Notes under the pieces: model-generated
Database searches by the model: none
What the model was told of the DNA's origin: nothing
The model's input: the letters and a program-made list of their open reading frames with translations, nothing else
Made by a program: the position numbers and the translations under genes
DNA from: Deltaproteobacteria bacterium
GTDB taxonomy: Bacteria > Desulfobacterota > Desulfobulbia > Desulfobulbales > JAGXFP01
Assembly: GCA_020056965.1 (NCBI GenBank)
Contig: JAGVGT010000060.1
Span: 1 to 35,497 of the forward strand
Reading direction: 5' to 3'
DNA: 35,497 bases
In this document: one piece after another, positions 6,884 to 16,499 of the stretch
How positions within the stretch are numbered: position 1 is the first letter of the stretch
How the letters are laid out: each line of letters opens with the position of its first letter

Positions 6884-9379
6884 ATGAGCGCCCCCAAAAA
6901 CACCAAATATGACTTCGCGGCCATCGAGGCCAAGTGGCGGAGCCACTGGCTGACCGAGAAAACCTTCAAGGCCGTTCCCGATCCCAACCGCCCCAAGTAT
7001 TACCTGCTGGAGATGTTTCCCTATCCCTCCGGCCGGATCCACATGGGCCACGTCCGCAATTACACGATCGGTGACGTGGTGGCCCGCTACAAAAGGATGA
7101 AGGGCTTCAACGTCATCCACCCCATGGGCTGGGACGCCTTCGGACTGCCGGCCGAGAATGCCGCCATCAAGCACCAGACCCACCCGGCCAAATGGACCTA
7201 CGAAAATATCGAATACATGAAGAAACAGTTGCAGCGCATGGGTTTCAGCTATGACTGGGACCGGGAGCTCGCCACCTGCAACGACTCCTACTACCGCTGG
7301 GAGCAACTGTTCTTCGTCAAGTTATTCGAAAAAGGCCTGGTCTACCAGCGGGTGACCACGGTCAACTGGTGCGAGGGTTGCCAGACCGTGCTGGCCAACG
7401 AGCAGGTCATCGACGGCCTCTGCTGGCGCTGTGACCGCCAAGTCCAGCCCCGCAAGATGAACGGCTGGTTTTTCAAGATCACCGACTACGCCGAGGAGTT
7501 GCTGGCCGGCTGCGACCAGCTGCCCGGCTGGCCGGAAAAGGTGCTGACCATGCAGCGCAACTGGATCGGCAAGTCGGTGGGCGTCGAGGTGGAATTCCCG
7601 GTGGAAGGGCTGGACCGCAAGCTCGCCATCTTCACCACCCGGCCCGACACCATTCACGGGGTGACCTTCATGTCGCTGGCCCCCGAACATCCCTGGCTGG
7701 CCGAGCTGGCCGCCGGGACCGGCCAGGAAGCAGAGGTCGCCGAATTCGCCGAGCGGATCATCGCTGCCAAGAAGAGCCAGCAGCCCGGCGAGATGGAAAA
7801 AGAGGGGGTCTTCACCGGCCGATATTGCACCAACCCCTTCACCGGCGAGCGGGTGCCGATCCATGTGGCCAACTTCGTCCTGATGGATTACGGGACCGGC
7901 GCAGTCATGGCGGTCCCGGCCCACGACCAGCGTGATTTCGAGTTCGCCCAAAAGTACAATATCCCGATTAAGGTGGTGATCCAACCGGCCGGCCGTGAAC
8001 TGCTCGGCCCCACCCTCACCGAGGCCTACGTCGAACCCGGCCTGCTCACCGCCTCCGGCGCCTTTTCCGGCCTGGAAAGCGAGGCGGCCAAGGCGGCCAT
8101 CGTCGCCCACGCCGAACAGCACGGGCTCGGCCACGGCCGGATCAACTATCGGCTGCATGATTGGGGCATCTCCCGCCAGCGTTACTGGGGCACCCCGATT
8201 CCGATGATCCATTGTGAGAAATGCGGGATTAGACCGGTACCGGAAGCAGATCTGCCGGTGGTGCTGCCCAAGGAGGTCACCCTCGACCCCACCGGCAAAT
8301 CGCCGTTGCACGCCATGGCCTCATTTTACCAGGTCGATTGCCCAACCTGCGGTGGCCTGGCCCGGCGCGAGACCGATACCATGGACACCTTCGTAGAGTC
8401 GTCCTGGTACTTCGCCCGCTACTGTTGCCCGGACCTCACCACCGCTCCCCTGGACCGGGAAGCCGCCAACTACTGGCTGCCGGTCGACCAGTATATCGGC
8501 GGGGTCGAACACGCCATCTTGCATCTGCTCTACGCGCGCTTCTTCACCAAGCTCCTGCGCGACCTGGGCTATCTGACCATCGACGAACCCTTCACCAACC
8601 TGCTGACCCAGGGGATGGTCATCAAGGACGGGGCCAAGATGTCCAAGTCCAAGGGCAACGTGGTGGACCCGAACGATCTGATCGAACGCTACGGCGCCGA
8701 CACCGTGCGCCTCTTCAGCCTGTTTGCCGCCCCGCCCGAGAAGGAACTGGAATGGAGCGACCAGGGGGTGGACGGCGCCTCGCGTTTCCTCTTCCGGATC
8801 TACCGTTTCATCACCAACAATCTCGATGCCATCAATGCGGCCGCCACCAGCGTCAACCCGGAGACACTGAACGATCCCGGCCGCGCCTTGCACCGCAAGG
8901 TCCACCAGACCATCCGCAAGGTGGGCAGCGATATCGAAACCCGTTTTCATTTCAATACCGCGATCAGCGCCCTGATGGAACTGACCAACCTGCTCTTCTC
9001 GCTGGCCGGCGAGGAGGCCAAGGAAACCATCGCCCCCGCCGTGGTTCGCGAGGCCGTCGAGGCCGTGCTGCTCCTGCTCTCGCCGATGACCCCGCACCTG
9101 TGCGAGGAACTGTGGCAGGCCACCGGCCATGCCACCCCGCTGGGGCTGCACCCCTGGCCGGGTTTTGACGAAAAAGCCGCCACGGAAGACGAGATCGTTG
9201 TGGTCATCCAGGTCAACGGTAAGGTCCGGGGCCGCCTTCAGACCACCCCCGGCGCTGCCGCAGAGCCCCTGCAGGAACAAGCCCTGGCCGACCCCCATGT
9301 CCGCAAGTTCATCGAAGGGAAAACGGTCCGGAAGGTGATCATGGTTCCCGACAAGCTGATCAATATCGTGGTCGCATGA
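6884..9379 (+). CDS. leuS: Leucyl-tRNA synthetase
   Basis: An 831-residue class I synthetase charging tRNA-Leu. The HIGH-type motif lies in [19 protein letters not shown] (HMGH near residues 53-56). The KMSKS loop is at about 585-589 in [15 protein letters not shown] CxxC...CxxC zinc-knuckle pattern (CEGCQT...CWRCDR) follows the first catalytic half, and the inserted CP1 editing domain carries [13 protein letters not shown] and [15 protein letters not shown]. The anticodon-binding and C-terminal domains ([11 protein letters not shown]) complete it. Length is as in bacterial LeuRS of the bipartite-Rossmann type. Its stop overlaps the start of lptE by four bases. Confidence 0.97.
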   Translation: MSAPKNTKYDFAAIEAKWRSHWLTEKTFKAVPDPNRPKYYLLEMFPYPSGRIHMGHVRNYTIGDVVARYKRMKGFNVIHPMGWDAFGLPAENAAIKHQTHPAKWTYENIEYMKKQLQRMGFSYDWDRELATCNDSYYRWEQLFFVKLFEKGLVYQRVTTVNWCEGCQTVLANEQVIDGLCWRCDRQVQPRKMNGWFFKITDYAEELLAGCDQLPGWPEKVLTMQRNWIGKSVGVEVEFPVEGLDRKLAIFTTRPDTIHGVTFMSLAPEHPWLAELAAGTGQEAEVAEFAERIIAAKKSQQPGEMEKEGVFTGRYCTNPFTGERVPIHVANFVLMDYGTGAVMAVPAHDQRDFEFAQKYNIPIKVVIQPAGRELLGPTLTEAYVEPGLLTASGAFSGLESEAAKAAIVAHAEQHGLGHGRINYRLHDWGISRQRYWGTPIPMIHCEKCGIRPVPEADLPVVLPKEVTLDPTGKSPLHAMASFYQVDCPTCGGLARRETDTMDTFVESSWYFARYCCPDLTTAPLDREAANYWLPVDQYIGGVEHAILHLLYARFFTKLLRDLGYLTIDEPFTNLLTQGMVIKDGAKMSKSKGNVVDPNDLIERYGADTVRLFSLFAAPPEKELEWSDQGVDGASRFLFRIYRFITNNLDAINAAATSVNPETLNDPGRALHRKVHQTIRKVGSDIETRFHFNTAISALMELTNLLFSLAGEEAKETIAPAVVREAVEAVLLLLSPMTPHLCEELWQATGHATPLGLHPWPGFDEKAATEDEIVVVIQVNGKVRGRLQTTPGAAAEPLQEQALADPHVRKFIEGKTVRKVIMVPDKLINIVVA

Positions 9380-9897
9380 ACGGCCGGCCGCTCGTCCTGA
9401 TTTTCGTCACCCTCCTGCTGAGCAGCTGCGGATACCATCATCCCGCCAGCCAGCCCTCCTGGTCTGGCCCCATCAGCATCCACGCCGGGACCTGGGAGAA
9501 CCGCACCAACGAGATCGCCCTGGAGGGCCTGCTGCTGCAGAAAACCGCCGACTGGCTGCAGCAGTCCCGCTCGCTTCGCCTGGAGGGCGACCCGGCCCGG
9601 GCCGACTATCTGCTCGCCGGGACCATCGAGACGGTAAACAACCCGGCCACCGCCTTCAATAGCGGCGACCGGGCCACTACCCTGAATGCCTCGGTCAAGG
9701 TCAGCTACCGACTAATCGACCGGGCCTCCGGCAAGACTCTTTGGGAGATCCAAAACACGGTCCGGGAAAGGAGCTATCAGGCCGGCGATAATGGTGTCCG
9801 CAACCGCACCAATAAAGAAGAGGCCATGTCGGTAATCGCCGGGGAACTGGCTGAACTGATCTACCTGAAGGTCATTGCAACCCTGAGTCCGAATTAA
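9376..9897 (+). CDS. lptE: LPS-assembly lipoprotein LptE
   Basis: A 173-residue lipoprotein that plugs the LptD barrel and helps insert lipopolysaccharide in the outer membrane. The N-terminus has a short signal with lipobox LLSSC (Cys 18) followed by GYHHP; CGY...P is the hallmark of the LptE (RlpB) family. The rest shows the mixed alpha/beta LptE pattern: [19 protein letters not shown] near the start, [10 protein letters not shown], then [20 protein letters not shown]. It begins at ATGA overlapping the leuS stop, and the leuS-lptE order is widespread in proteobacteria. The name depends on position and general pattern as sequence identity in the family is low. Confidence 0.85.
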   Translation: MNGRPLVLIFVTLLLSSCGYHHPASQPSWSGPISIHAGTWENRTNEIALEGLLLQKTADWLQQSRSLRLEGDPARADYLLAGTIETVNNPATAFNSGDRATTLNASVKVSYRLIDRASGKTLWEIQNTVRERSYQAGDNGVRNRTNKEEAMSVIAGELAELIYLKVIATLSPN

Positions 9898-9971
9898 CCG
9901 TATTCATGCGACTAACTAATTATTTAGCGATTTTATTCCCCAGAACCAGCCAGAAAGTGAGGTAACCACCC

Positions 9972-11972
9972 ATGCCATCCCGCCAAGAACTCGCCAACGC
10001 CATTCGCGCCTTAAGCATGGACGCGGTCCAGAAAGCCAAATCCGGTCACCCCGGCGCCCCGCTCGGCATGGCCGACATCGCCGAAGTCCTCTGGAACGAC
10101 TTCCTCAAGCACAACCCGGCCAATCCCAAATGGGCCGACCGGGACCGCTTCGTGCTTTCCAACGGCCACGGCTCGATGCTGATCTACTCATTGCTGCACC
10201 TCTCCGGCTACGACCTCTCCATCGACGACCTCAAGAACTTCCGGCAACTCCACGCCAAAACCCCCGGCCACCCCGAGTACGGTTACACCCCGGGAGTCGA
10301 GACCACCACCGGCCCCCTGGGCCAGGGCATCGCCAATGCCGTGGGCATGGCCATCGCCGAACGGACCCTGGCCGCCCAGTTCAACCGGCCCGGCCATACG
10401 ATCGTCGACCATCACACCTACACCTTCATGGGCGATGGCTGCATGATGGAAGGCATCTCCCACGAGGTCTGTTCCCTGGCCGGCACCCTGGGCCTGGGCA
10501 AACTGATCGCCATTTACGACGACAACGGTATCTCCATCGACGGCGAGGTGGCCGGCTGGTTCACCGATAATACCCCCATGCGGTTCCGGGCCTACAACTG
10601 GCATGTCATTGATCAGGTCAACGGCCATGATCCCCTGGCGATCAAGGCGGCCCTGGCCGAAGCCCGTGCGGTGACCGATAAGCCGAGCCTGATCTGCTGC
10701 CAGACCGTGATCGGCTGCGGCTCCCCCAACAAGCAAGGTAAAGAGGTTTGCCACGGCGCCCCGCTGGGCGAGGAGGAGATCACCCTGACCCGCGCCAACC
10801 TGGACTGGCCTTTCCCGCCTTTCGAGATCCCAGCCGCCATCTATGCCGGTTGGGATGCCAAAGCTCGGGGCATTGCCGCCCAGACCACCTGGAATGGTAA
10901 ATTCGCAGCCTATCAGGCCGCTTACCCCGAGCTGGCCGCCGAGTTTTCCCGCCGGATGGCTGGTGAGCTCGGTGCCGACTGGGCCGCTACTTCCGCCGCC
11001 TTCGTGGCCGCCACCGATGCCAAAGCCGAAAAAGTCGCCACCCGCAAAGCCTCCCAGCTCTGCCTGAACGGTTACGGGCCGCTCCTGCCCGAACTGATCG
11101 GCGGTTCCGCCGATCTGGCCAGCTCCAACCTCACCCTCTGGAAGGGCAGCAAGGGCGTTCAGGAAGACTCGACCGGCAACTACATCTTCTTTGGGGTCCG
11201 GGAGTTCGGCATGACGGCCATCGCCAACGGTCTGGCCCTGCACGGCGGCTTCATCCCTTACACCGCCACCTTCCTGATCTTCTCGGATTACGCGAAAAAC
11301 GCCCTGCGCATGGCGGCTCTGATGAAGCAGCGCTCGATCTACGTCTTCACCCACGACTCCATCGGCCTCGGCGAGGATGGCCCCACCCACCAGCCGGTGG
11401 AACAGGCCGCCACCCTACGGCTGATCCCCAATATGGGGGTGTGGCGCCCCTGTGACGCCGTCGAGACGGCGGTGGCCTGGAAGTTCGCCATCGAGAAGCA
11501 GAACGGCCCCACCGCGCTCCTGCTCTCCCGGCAGAACCTGCCGCACATGCCGCGTAGCGCGGCCCAGTTGGCCGATATCGGCAAAGGCGGTTACATTCTC
11601 CATGACTGCGGAGGTGGAACGCCCGAGGCCATCATCATCGCCACCGGTTCCGAGGTGGAACTGGCCATGAACGCCGCCAAGGTCCTGGGTGAAAAAGGCC
11701 GCAAGGTCCGGGTAGTTTCCATGCCCGCCGTCGACGTCTTCGAGGCCCAGGACGCCGCTTACCGCCAGCAGGTGTTGCCGGACAGTGTTACCGCCCGGGT
11801 GGTGGTGGAGGCCGGAGTCACCGGCCTCTGGCATAAGTACGCCAGAGACAAAGGCAAGATCATCGGCCTCGACCACTTCGGCGAGTCGGCCCCGGCCGAA
11901 CTGCTCTTCAAGGAGTTCGGTTTCACGGTAGAGAACGTGGTGGCCAATGTCGAAGAGGTGCTGGGCCAATAA
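9972..11972 (+). CDS. tkt: Transketolase
   Basis: A 666-residue thiamine-diphosphate enzyme that moves two-carbon ketol units in the pentose phosphate pathway. The N-terminal domain has [49 protein letters not shown], and the ThDP motif from GDG (about residues 154-156) to DDN. The central domain has the conserved acid in [17 protein letters not shown], and [19 protein letters not shown] follows. The C-terminal domain holds [11 protein letters not shown] and ATGSEVELA. Length is that of the E. coli enzyme (663). GAGGT precedes ATG 9972. It is 74 bp after lptE and followed by a terminator. Confidence 0.97.
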   Translation: MPSRQELANAIRALSMDAVQKAKSGHPGAPLGMADIAEVLWNDFLKHNPANPKWADRDRFVLSNGHGSMLIYSLLHLSGYDLSIDDLKNFRQLHAKTPGHPEYGYTPGVETTTGPLGQGIANAVGMAIAERTLAAQFNRPGHTIVDHHTYTFMGDGCMMEGISHEVCSLAGTLGLGKLIAIYDDNGISIDGEVAGWFTDNTPMRFRAYNWHVIDQVNGHDPLAIKAALAEARAVTDKPSLICCQTVIGCGSPNKQGKEVCHGAPLGEEEITLTRANLDWPFPPFEIPAAIYAGWDAKARGIAAQTTWNGKFAAYQAAYPELAAEFSRRMAGELGADWAATSAAFVAATDAKAEKVATRKASQLCLNGYGPLLPELIGGSADLASSNLTLWKGSKGVQEDSTGNYIFFGVREFGMTAIANGLALHGGFIPYTATFLIFSDYAKNALRMAALMKQRSIYVFTHDSIGLGEDGPTHQPVEQAATLRLIPNMGVWRPCDAVETAVAWKFAIEKQNGPTALLLSRQNLPHMPRSAAQLADIGKGGYILHDCGGGTPEAIIIATGSEVELAMNAAKVLGEKGRKVRVVSMPAVDVFEAQDAAYRQQVLPDSVTARVVVEAGVTGLWHKYARDKGKIIGLDHFGESAPAELLFKEFGFTVENVVANVEEVLGQ

Positions 11973-12003
11973 GGATTTTGTCCGGTCTTTAGGCTCTGAA
12001 TTG

Positions 12004-12041
12004 CTCCCATCCGGCCACTTGCCGGGTGGGAGTATTCTTTT
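12004..12041 (+). terminator. Rho-independent terminator after tkt
   Basis: CTCCCATCCGGC (12004-12015) pairs with GCCGGGTGGGAG (12021-12032), 12 pairs with one G-U around a CACTT loop, followed by TATTCTTTT. Confidence 0.85.
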
Positions 12042-12073
12042 GGGAACTCAATCCTGCTTGGGCGTAATAGGCC

Positions 12074-12156
12074 ATAGGACTCATAGTACTTATAAAACCG
12101 AGACCCGCAGTTTTGTCCTATTAGTCCTATCGCTCCCATAAGTCCCATCACTCCCA
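12074..12156 (+). repeat. Intergenic inverted and direct repeat of GTCCTAT type
   Basis: ATAGGACTCATAG (12074-12086) is inverted as CTATTAGTCCTAT (12118-12130) with one mismatch. An inner AAAAC (12094-12098) can pair with GTTTT (12110-12114). To its right the units GTCCTAT, AGTCCTAT, CTCCCATA, AGTCCCATC and CTCCCA follow in a loose 9-10 bp rhythm. The element fills the space between the tkt terminator and dusB. Similar TCCYATA arrays occur between genes in various bacteria; I cannot name a family. Confidence 0.55.
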
Positions 12157-12185
12157 ACTACTTTCACTGCGAGACCCTCCAGCCC

Positions 12186-13142
12186 ATGTACCTCGGCCCC
12201 CTGCAACTCGACTCTCCCTTCATCCTGGCCCCGCTGGCCGGCTATACCGACCTGCCCTTTCGCCTGCTCTGCCGGGAGCATGGGGCGGCCCTGGTCTATT
12301 CGGAGATGCTCAGTTGCCACGGTCTGGTCTTTCGCCAGAAAAACACCCTGGAAATGCTGGCCACGGTGGGCGAGGAACGACCGGTCGCCATGCAGCTCTT
12401 CGGCGCCGAACCCGAGTTCATGGGCGAGGCGGCGGCCTACCTCTCGCAGCTGCCGATCGACGCCATCGATATCAACATGGGCTGCCCGGTCCGGAAGGTA
12501 ATCCAGAAAGGGGCCGGCTGCGCCCTGATGCGCCAACCGAAACTGGCCGAGGAGATCATCCAGAAAGTCCGGGCCAATACCAACCTGCCGGTGACCGTCA
12601 AGATCCGGATCGGCTGGACCCACCAGGAGATCACCGGGCCGGAGTTCGCGAAGATGGCGGAAGGGGCCGGGGCCGCCGCAGTCACCGTCCACGGCCGGAC
12701 CTGGAGCGACGGCTTCGGCGGCACCGTCAACCGTGCCGCCATCGCCCAGGTAAAAAAGGCGGTGGCCATCCCGGTGATCGGTAATGGCGACATCCACAGT
12801 TATCAAGAGGGTCTCGCCATGCTGGCCGAAACCGGCTGCGATGCCGTCATGATCGGCCGGGCCGCCCTGGGCAATCCCTTTATCTTTGGCCCGGCGGACC
12901 GCCCCGCCACTGTCGCCGGGATTCTCCCGGCCCTGGCCCGGCATCTGCACTTGATTGAGCGCTTCTGCCCGGTGGAGCTGGTGCTGGCCCGGACCAAAAA
13001 CCAGGCTGGCCGCTACTTCAAAGGGCAACCCGGCAGTTCGGCCCTGCGCAAAAAGATTTACGAAGCCCAGAGTTTTCCGGGACTCAAGGGGGTGATCGAA
13101 GACTATTTATCGGAAAGCGAAGCGGGCTGCGAAAAGTTCTAA
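12186..13142 (+). CDS. dusB: tRNA-dihydrouridine synthase (DusB type)
   Basis: A 318-residue FMN enzyme that reduces uridines in the tRNA D-loop. The TIM barrel begins LDSPFILAPLAGYTDLPFRLLCREHGA and carries the family motif INMGCPVRKVIQKGAGCALM near residues 95-115, including the catalytic Cys of the MGCP loop. PVTVKIRIGW, VTVHGRT, VIGNGDI and DAVMIGRAALGNPFIF follow. The C-terminal helical tRNA-binding part (RHLHLIERFCP...) is about 60 residues. The GAGCALM form and the R-x-G-W spacing fit DusB rather than DusA or DusC. It starts just after the intergenic repeat. Confidence 0.93.
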   Translation: MYLGPLQLDSPFILAPLAGYTDLPFRLLCREHGAALVYSEMLSCHGLVFRQKNTLEMLATVGEERPVAMQLFGAEPEFMGEAAAYLSQLPIDAIDINMGCPVRKVIQKGAGCALMRQPKLAEEIIQKVRANTNLPVTVKIRIGWTHQEITGPEFAKMAEGAGAAAVTVHGRTWSDGFGGTVNRAAIAQVKKAVAIPVIGNGDIHSYQEGLAMLAETGCDAVMIGRAALGNPFIFGPADRPATVAGILPALARHLHLIERFCPVELVLARTKNQAGRYFKGQPGSSALRKKIYEAQSFPGLKGVIEDYLSESEAGCEKF

Positions 13143-13259
13143 GCAGATCCGGACGTACTGAGGTAAAATACCCAGCGGTTGCCACCCTGGTTTGTTCGGA
13201 TTTCCCCTCCATCTCCGGCCGGTTGAGGCTCCGGCCCCAGGCAATGAAAGAGGCTCGCC

Positions 13260-13442
13260 ATGCTGGAAAATTTTCTACTCTGGTTGATCATCGGTGGCGC
13301 CGCCTTTTTTGCCGGCCGCAACCTTTATCGGATTTTTTCCGGAAAAAACAAAGGCTGTTCATGCGAAGGCGGCTGCGAAATTCCGCCGCCCCAGCAGACC
13401 ATCCCCGACCTGAAGAAACCAGCCGCCAAACCCGGCAAATAA
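13260..13442 (+). CDS. Small Cys-containing single-span membrane protein
   Basis: A 60-residue protein. Residues 3-24 (ENFLLWLIIGGAAFFAGRNL) form one membrane segment. A basic stretch (FSGKNKG) and a C-S-C-x-x-G-C cysteine patch (near residues 34-40) follow, and then a proline-rich tail. It resembles the FeoB-associated Cys-rich membrane proteins in layout, but no feoAB is nearby, so that relation is a guess. ATG 13260 is preceded by an AAAGAGG-like ribosome site. It lies between dusB and the Cache protein. Confidence 0.6.
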   Translation: MLENFLLWLIIGGAAFFAGRNLYRIFSGKNKGCSCEGGCEIPPPQQTIPDLKKPAAKPGK

Positions 13443-13475
13443 TAGCCTAAATCACTCTTACCCAAACCATATTAG

Positions 13476-14468
13476 ATGCTCTTAAGACCCACCATGAACG
13501 CTGCCCCCTCCTGGCCCAGGAAAGAAATCCTGATGGTCACCCTGCCTGCCCTTTTGACCATCCTTTTTTTCGTGGGCGCCATCTTCGGGGTAGCCCTGCC
13601 GATCTTCAAAAAGGATCTCCTGGAGGAGAAGAAGCAAACCCTCGCAGCCGTTACCGCCATTGCCGGCGACATCCTCACCCATTACCGGGGGCTGGCCGAT
13701 GCCGGCGAACTATCTTTGGCAACGGCCCAGACCCAGGCCATCGCTCAAATCAGGCACCTGCGTTACGGCCAGAACGGCAAAAACTACTTCTGGATCAACA
13801 ACCAGAGCCCCCGGATGATTATGCATCCCTACCGGCCCGACCTGGAAGGTGCCGATCTTTCCACCTTTACCGACCCCTCCGGTCTGGAACTTTTCCAGGC
13901 CATGGTAGAACTGGTGAAATTGGACGGGGTGGGCTTCGTCCAGTACCGGTGGCAGTGGAATGACGACCCCAACCGCATCGACCCCAAACTTTCCCGGGTC
14001 CAGCTCTTCCAGCCCTGGGGCTGGATTATCGGCACCGGAATTTATCTGGACGATGTGGAAATAGAAATCGCCCTGATCGTCAAGAAACTGACCTATATTT
14101 CCGCAGGGATCCTGGCGGTTATTCTGCTGCTTTCGGCCCATATCGTCAGCACCGGCGTCAAGGAAACCGGACGCCGCCTGGCCGCCGAGGGAGAACTGAA
14201 CAATTACAAAATTCACCTGGAGGAACTGGTCGAGAAGCGTACCGCTGAACTACAGGCGGCCATGGCCGAGGTCAAGATCTTGAGCGGTTTTCTGCCCATC
14301 TGCGCCGCCTGCAAGAACATCCGGGACGACAAAGGCTACTGGAACCAGATCGAATCCTATATCCGCGATCATTCGGAGGCCGAATTCACCCACTCCATCT
14401 GCCCCGACTGCACCAAAAAACTCTATCCCAATCTCAAGCTCACCGCCCGGAACCAGGGACAGGATTGA
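13476..14468 (+). CDS. Cache-domain sensor with C-terminal zinc-ribbon-like module
   Basis: A 330-residue membrane receptor. Residues about 18-42 form the first membrane span. The extracytoplasmic part (about 45-205) has the Cache_2-type pattern IRHLRYGQNGKNYFWINNQSPRMIMHP and QLFQPWGWIIGTGIYLDD. A second span follows at about 208-228. A coiled coil (LEELVEKRTAELQAAMAEVKIL) leads to a C-terminal module ICAACKNIRDDKGYW...HSICPDC, with Cys pairs at 276/279 and 309/312 that probably bind zinc. No kinase, GGDEF or methyl-accepting domain is present. The same Cys module ends many PAS and response-regulator proteins of sulfate reducers. Start uncertain: ATG 13476 or 13494. The metallophosphoesterase gene overlaps its stop by one base. 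Confidence 0.8.
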   Translation: MLLRPTMNAAPSWPRKEILMVTLPALLTILFFVGAIFGVALPIFKKDLLEEKKQTLAAVTAIAGDILTHYRGLADAGELSLATAQTQAIAQIRHLRYGQNGKNYFWINNQSPRMIMHPYRPDLEGADLSTFTDPSGLELFQAMVELVKLDGVGFVQYRWQWNDDPNRIDPKLSRVQLFQPWGWIIGTGIYLDDVEIEIALIVKKLTYISAGILAVILLLSAHIVSTGVKETGRRLAAEGELNNYKIHLEELVEKRTAELQAAMAEVKILSGFLPICAACKNIRDDKGYWNQIESYIRDHSEAEFTHSICPDCTKKLYPNLKLTARNQGQD

Positions 14469-15571
14469 TGTTCGGGCTGATCTTCACCACCGTTATTTCG
14501 CTCTGCCATCTCTATGTCTTCTGGCGGGCCACCTCGGTTTCCTTCTTCCAAAACCAGGCCGCTCGCAGAGGTCTAATTGCCACCGGACTCCTCCTCTGGC
14601 TGCTCTTCGTCGTCGGTCGCCTTTACGGGCATGGCCAGGACAACACCATCTCCCACTGGCTGGAATTGGCCGCCATGACTTGGATGGGCACCCTCTTTCT
14701 CCTCACCAGTGCCCTGCTGGCGGTGGAATTGCTGACCGGCGGCGGCTGGCTGCTGCCCCGTTTGGCTTTGCCGCTCAGGGGTATTGCCTTGCCGGCCGGG
14801 TTGTTCCTCGCGGCTATTGCCCTGTACCAGGGCAACCTGGCGCCGGTGGTGAACGATTTTGCAGTAAGCCTGCCCGGTCTGCCGGCAACCATGGACGGCA
14901 CGGTGGTGGTGGCCATGTCCGATCTGCATCTCGGCACCCTGCGCCGTGAGGAGTGGCTGGCCGCCAGAATTGCCCAGGTGCGGGAACTGCATCCCGATCT
15001 GGTCCTGCTGGTCGGGGATATTTTCGAGGGTCATGGCGAGCACCCGCAGGAGCAATCAATCCTACTTCTGCGCACCTTGACCGCCCCACTAGGGGTCTGG
15101 GGCGTCCCCGGTAATCACGAATTTTACGGCGGCCCGCAAACCATCCAGGCCTTGACCGACGGCGGCGTCAAGTTGCTGCGCAACTCCTGGAACGAGGTCC
15201 GGCCCGGTCTGGTTCTGGCCGGAGTCGAGGAACACACCTTCAATCGCCAACCGGAAGAAGGGGCAGGCCGCATCACCAAGGCCCTGGCGGGGCATGCCCC
15301 CGGCGCCACCATTTTGCTTTCCCATAAACCCTGGGGGGCCAGGGAAGCAGCCGAAAACGGGGTGGGGTTGATGCTCTCCGGCCACACCCACGGCGGCCAG
15401 CTCTGGCCGTTCAACTATCTGGTCGAACGGTTCTTCCCGCTGCTGGCCGGGCGCTATCAGGTAAACAACATGCCGATCCTGGTCTGCCGGGGCACCGGCA
15501 CCTGGGGCGCCCCCATGCGACTCTGGCAACCCGGTGAGATCATGAAGATCACCCTGCGGGCCGGGCCTTGA
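14468..15571 (+). CDS. Membrane-anchored metallophosphoesterase (YkuE-like)
   Basis: A 367-residue protein. The first 120 residues contain about four membrane segments. The rest is a calcineurin-like phosphoesterase with all metal motifs: MSDLHLG (D152, H154), LLVGDIFEGH (D184), GNHEF (N216, H217), a later SHKPW and SGHTHGGQLWP. This layout is that of the YkuE/YaeI-type membrane phosphoesterases, some of which act on UDP-diacylglucosamine or on phospholipid-related substrates; the substrate here cannot be told. ATG 14468 is used because it overlaps the preceding TGA by one base (TGATG), typical of translational coupling to the sensor gene. Confidence 0.87.
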   Translation: MFGLIFTTVISLCHLYVFWRATSVSFFQNQAARRGLIATGLLLWLLFVVGRLYGHGQDNTISHWLELAAMTWMGTLFLLTSALLAVELLTGGGWLLPRLALPLRGIALPAGLFLAAIALYQGNLAPVVNDFAVSLPGLPATMDGTVVVAMSDLHLGTLRREEWLAARIAQVRELHPDLVLLVGDIFEGHGEHPQEQSILLLRTLTAPLGVWGVPGNHEFYGGPQTIQALTDGGVKLLRNSWNEVRPGLVLAGVEEHTFNRQPEEGAGRITKALAGHAPGATILLSHKPWGAREAAENGVGLMLSGHTHGGQLWPFNYLVERFFPLLAGRYQVNNMPILVCRGTGTWGAPMRLWQPGEIMKITLRAGP

Positions 15572-15634
15572 TCCATTGCCTAAAGAGCTGATCAAGAGAA
15601 CCTCATGCAAAACTGACGGTTAACCAGTTTTTTC

Positions 15635-15730
15635 CGTCATTCCCGCGGAGGCGGGAATCCAGAACGCCTTGAATTCTCGAAGAACTGGATCGGAGTCTTC
15701 GCTACCTCCCGATTACTACCTGGGAATGAC
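15635..15730. repeat. Palindromic CGTCATTCCCGC-type intergenic repeat, copy 1
   Basis: GTCATTCCC (15636-15644) is inverted as GGGAATGAC (15722-15730). Inside, CCCGC...GCGGG forms a small hairpin at 15642-15655, and AATCCAG and CTGGAT also face each other. A related element is at 25617-25732. Such elements, ending in GTCATTCC and enclosing CCAG/CTGG, are dispersed in many proteobacterial genomes. Confidence 0.75.
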
Positions 15731-15787
15731 AAAATGGGATGTTTGTAAGAGGCTCAAGACTTAGAACAAAAGGAGATTTGCACTCAG

Positions 15788-16459
15788 ATGAAGAAGACCG
15801 GCATGCCCAGCCCAGCCCAAGATAAAAAACCGGAGCCAGCCCATCAACCGGAAACCCCGACCAGCTTGGACCGCATCGAAAAACAGTCCTGGAAACCGGG
15901 CAACGTCCTCTCGCCGGTGCCGGTAGTGCTGGTCAGCTGTGGCGGTAGCGGCGAGTTCCGTGCCAACCTCATCACCATCGCCTGGACCGGCAGCGTTTGC
16001 AGCGATCCGCCCATGCTCTCCATCGCGGTGCGGCCGGAACGCCATTCCCACGGGATCATCAAGTCCACCGGCGAATTCGTGGTCAACCTGCCTTCCCTGG
16101 CCCAGGTCAAGATCACCGACTGGTGCGGCATGGTTTCCGGGAGCAAGGTTGATAAATTCGCCGAATCCGGCCTGACCGCAGCCCCGGCCACCACGGTGGG
16201 CTGCCCGATCATCCTGGAATGTCCGGTCAATATCGAATGCCGGGTGACCCAGCGCCTGGAGCTGGGCAGCCACGACCTCTTCCTGGCCGAGGTGGTGGCA
16301 GTGCAGGTTTCTTCTCATCTGCTCGACGAACTGGGCAAATTCCGCGTCGAAAAGGCCGGGCTGATCGCCTACGGCCTGGGCCACTACTTCCCGCTGGGGC
16401 CAGCCATCGACCACTTCGGTTTTTCGATCCGGAAAAAGAGCCCGAAGCCCAGGCGTTGA
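15788..16459 (+). CDS. Flavin reductase-like FMN-binding split-barrel protein
   Basis: A 223-residue protein. After a polar N-terminal extension of about 30 residues comes the split-barrel fold of the flavin reductase-like family: PGNVLSPVPVVLVSCGG, ANLITIAWTGSVCSDPPMLSIAVRPERHSH and FVVNLPSLAQVKITDWCG. These include the FMN-phosphate-contacting T.AW and S...R segments. Flavoredoxin of Desulfovibrio belongs to this family and serves in electron transfer; other members reduce flavins. The substrate is not clear from sequence. AGGAG at 15771-15775 lies 12 bases before ATG 15788, somewhat far. It is downstream of a repeat element and appears monocistronic. Confidence 0.82.
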   Translation: MKKTGMPSPAQDKKPEPAHQPETPTSLDRIEKQSWKPGNVLSPVPVVLVSCGGSGEFRANLITIAWTGSVCSDPPMLSIAVRPERHSHGIIKSTGEFVVNLPSLAQVKITDWCGMVSGSKVDKFAESGLTAAPATTVGCPIILECPVNIECRVTQRLELGSHDLFLAEVVAVQVSSHLLDELGKFRVEKAGLIAYGLGHYFPLGPAIDHFGFSIRKKSPKPRR

Positions 16460-16499
16460 ACTAACGACGGCGTCAATCACCAGTGAATCTAAATTATGA

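Noticed and set aside
8321-9298. Long minus-strand frames antisense to leuS, tkt and other GC-rich genes
   Set aside because: Rich in Gly, Val, Asp, Gln and His, without motifs, and fully opposite to genes with strong family signatures; typical GC-driven shadow frames.
12118-12156. CRISPR-like direct repeats
   Set aside because: Units are about 9-10 bp, contiguous and degenerate, with no spacers and no cas genes in the window.
11759-12157. Minus-strand frame starting with a GVMGLMGAIGLIG string
   Set aside because: The string is only the translation of the GTCCTAT-type repeat, and the rest is antisense to the tkt 3' end.
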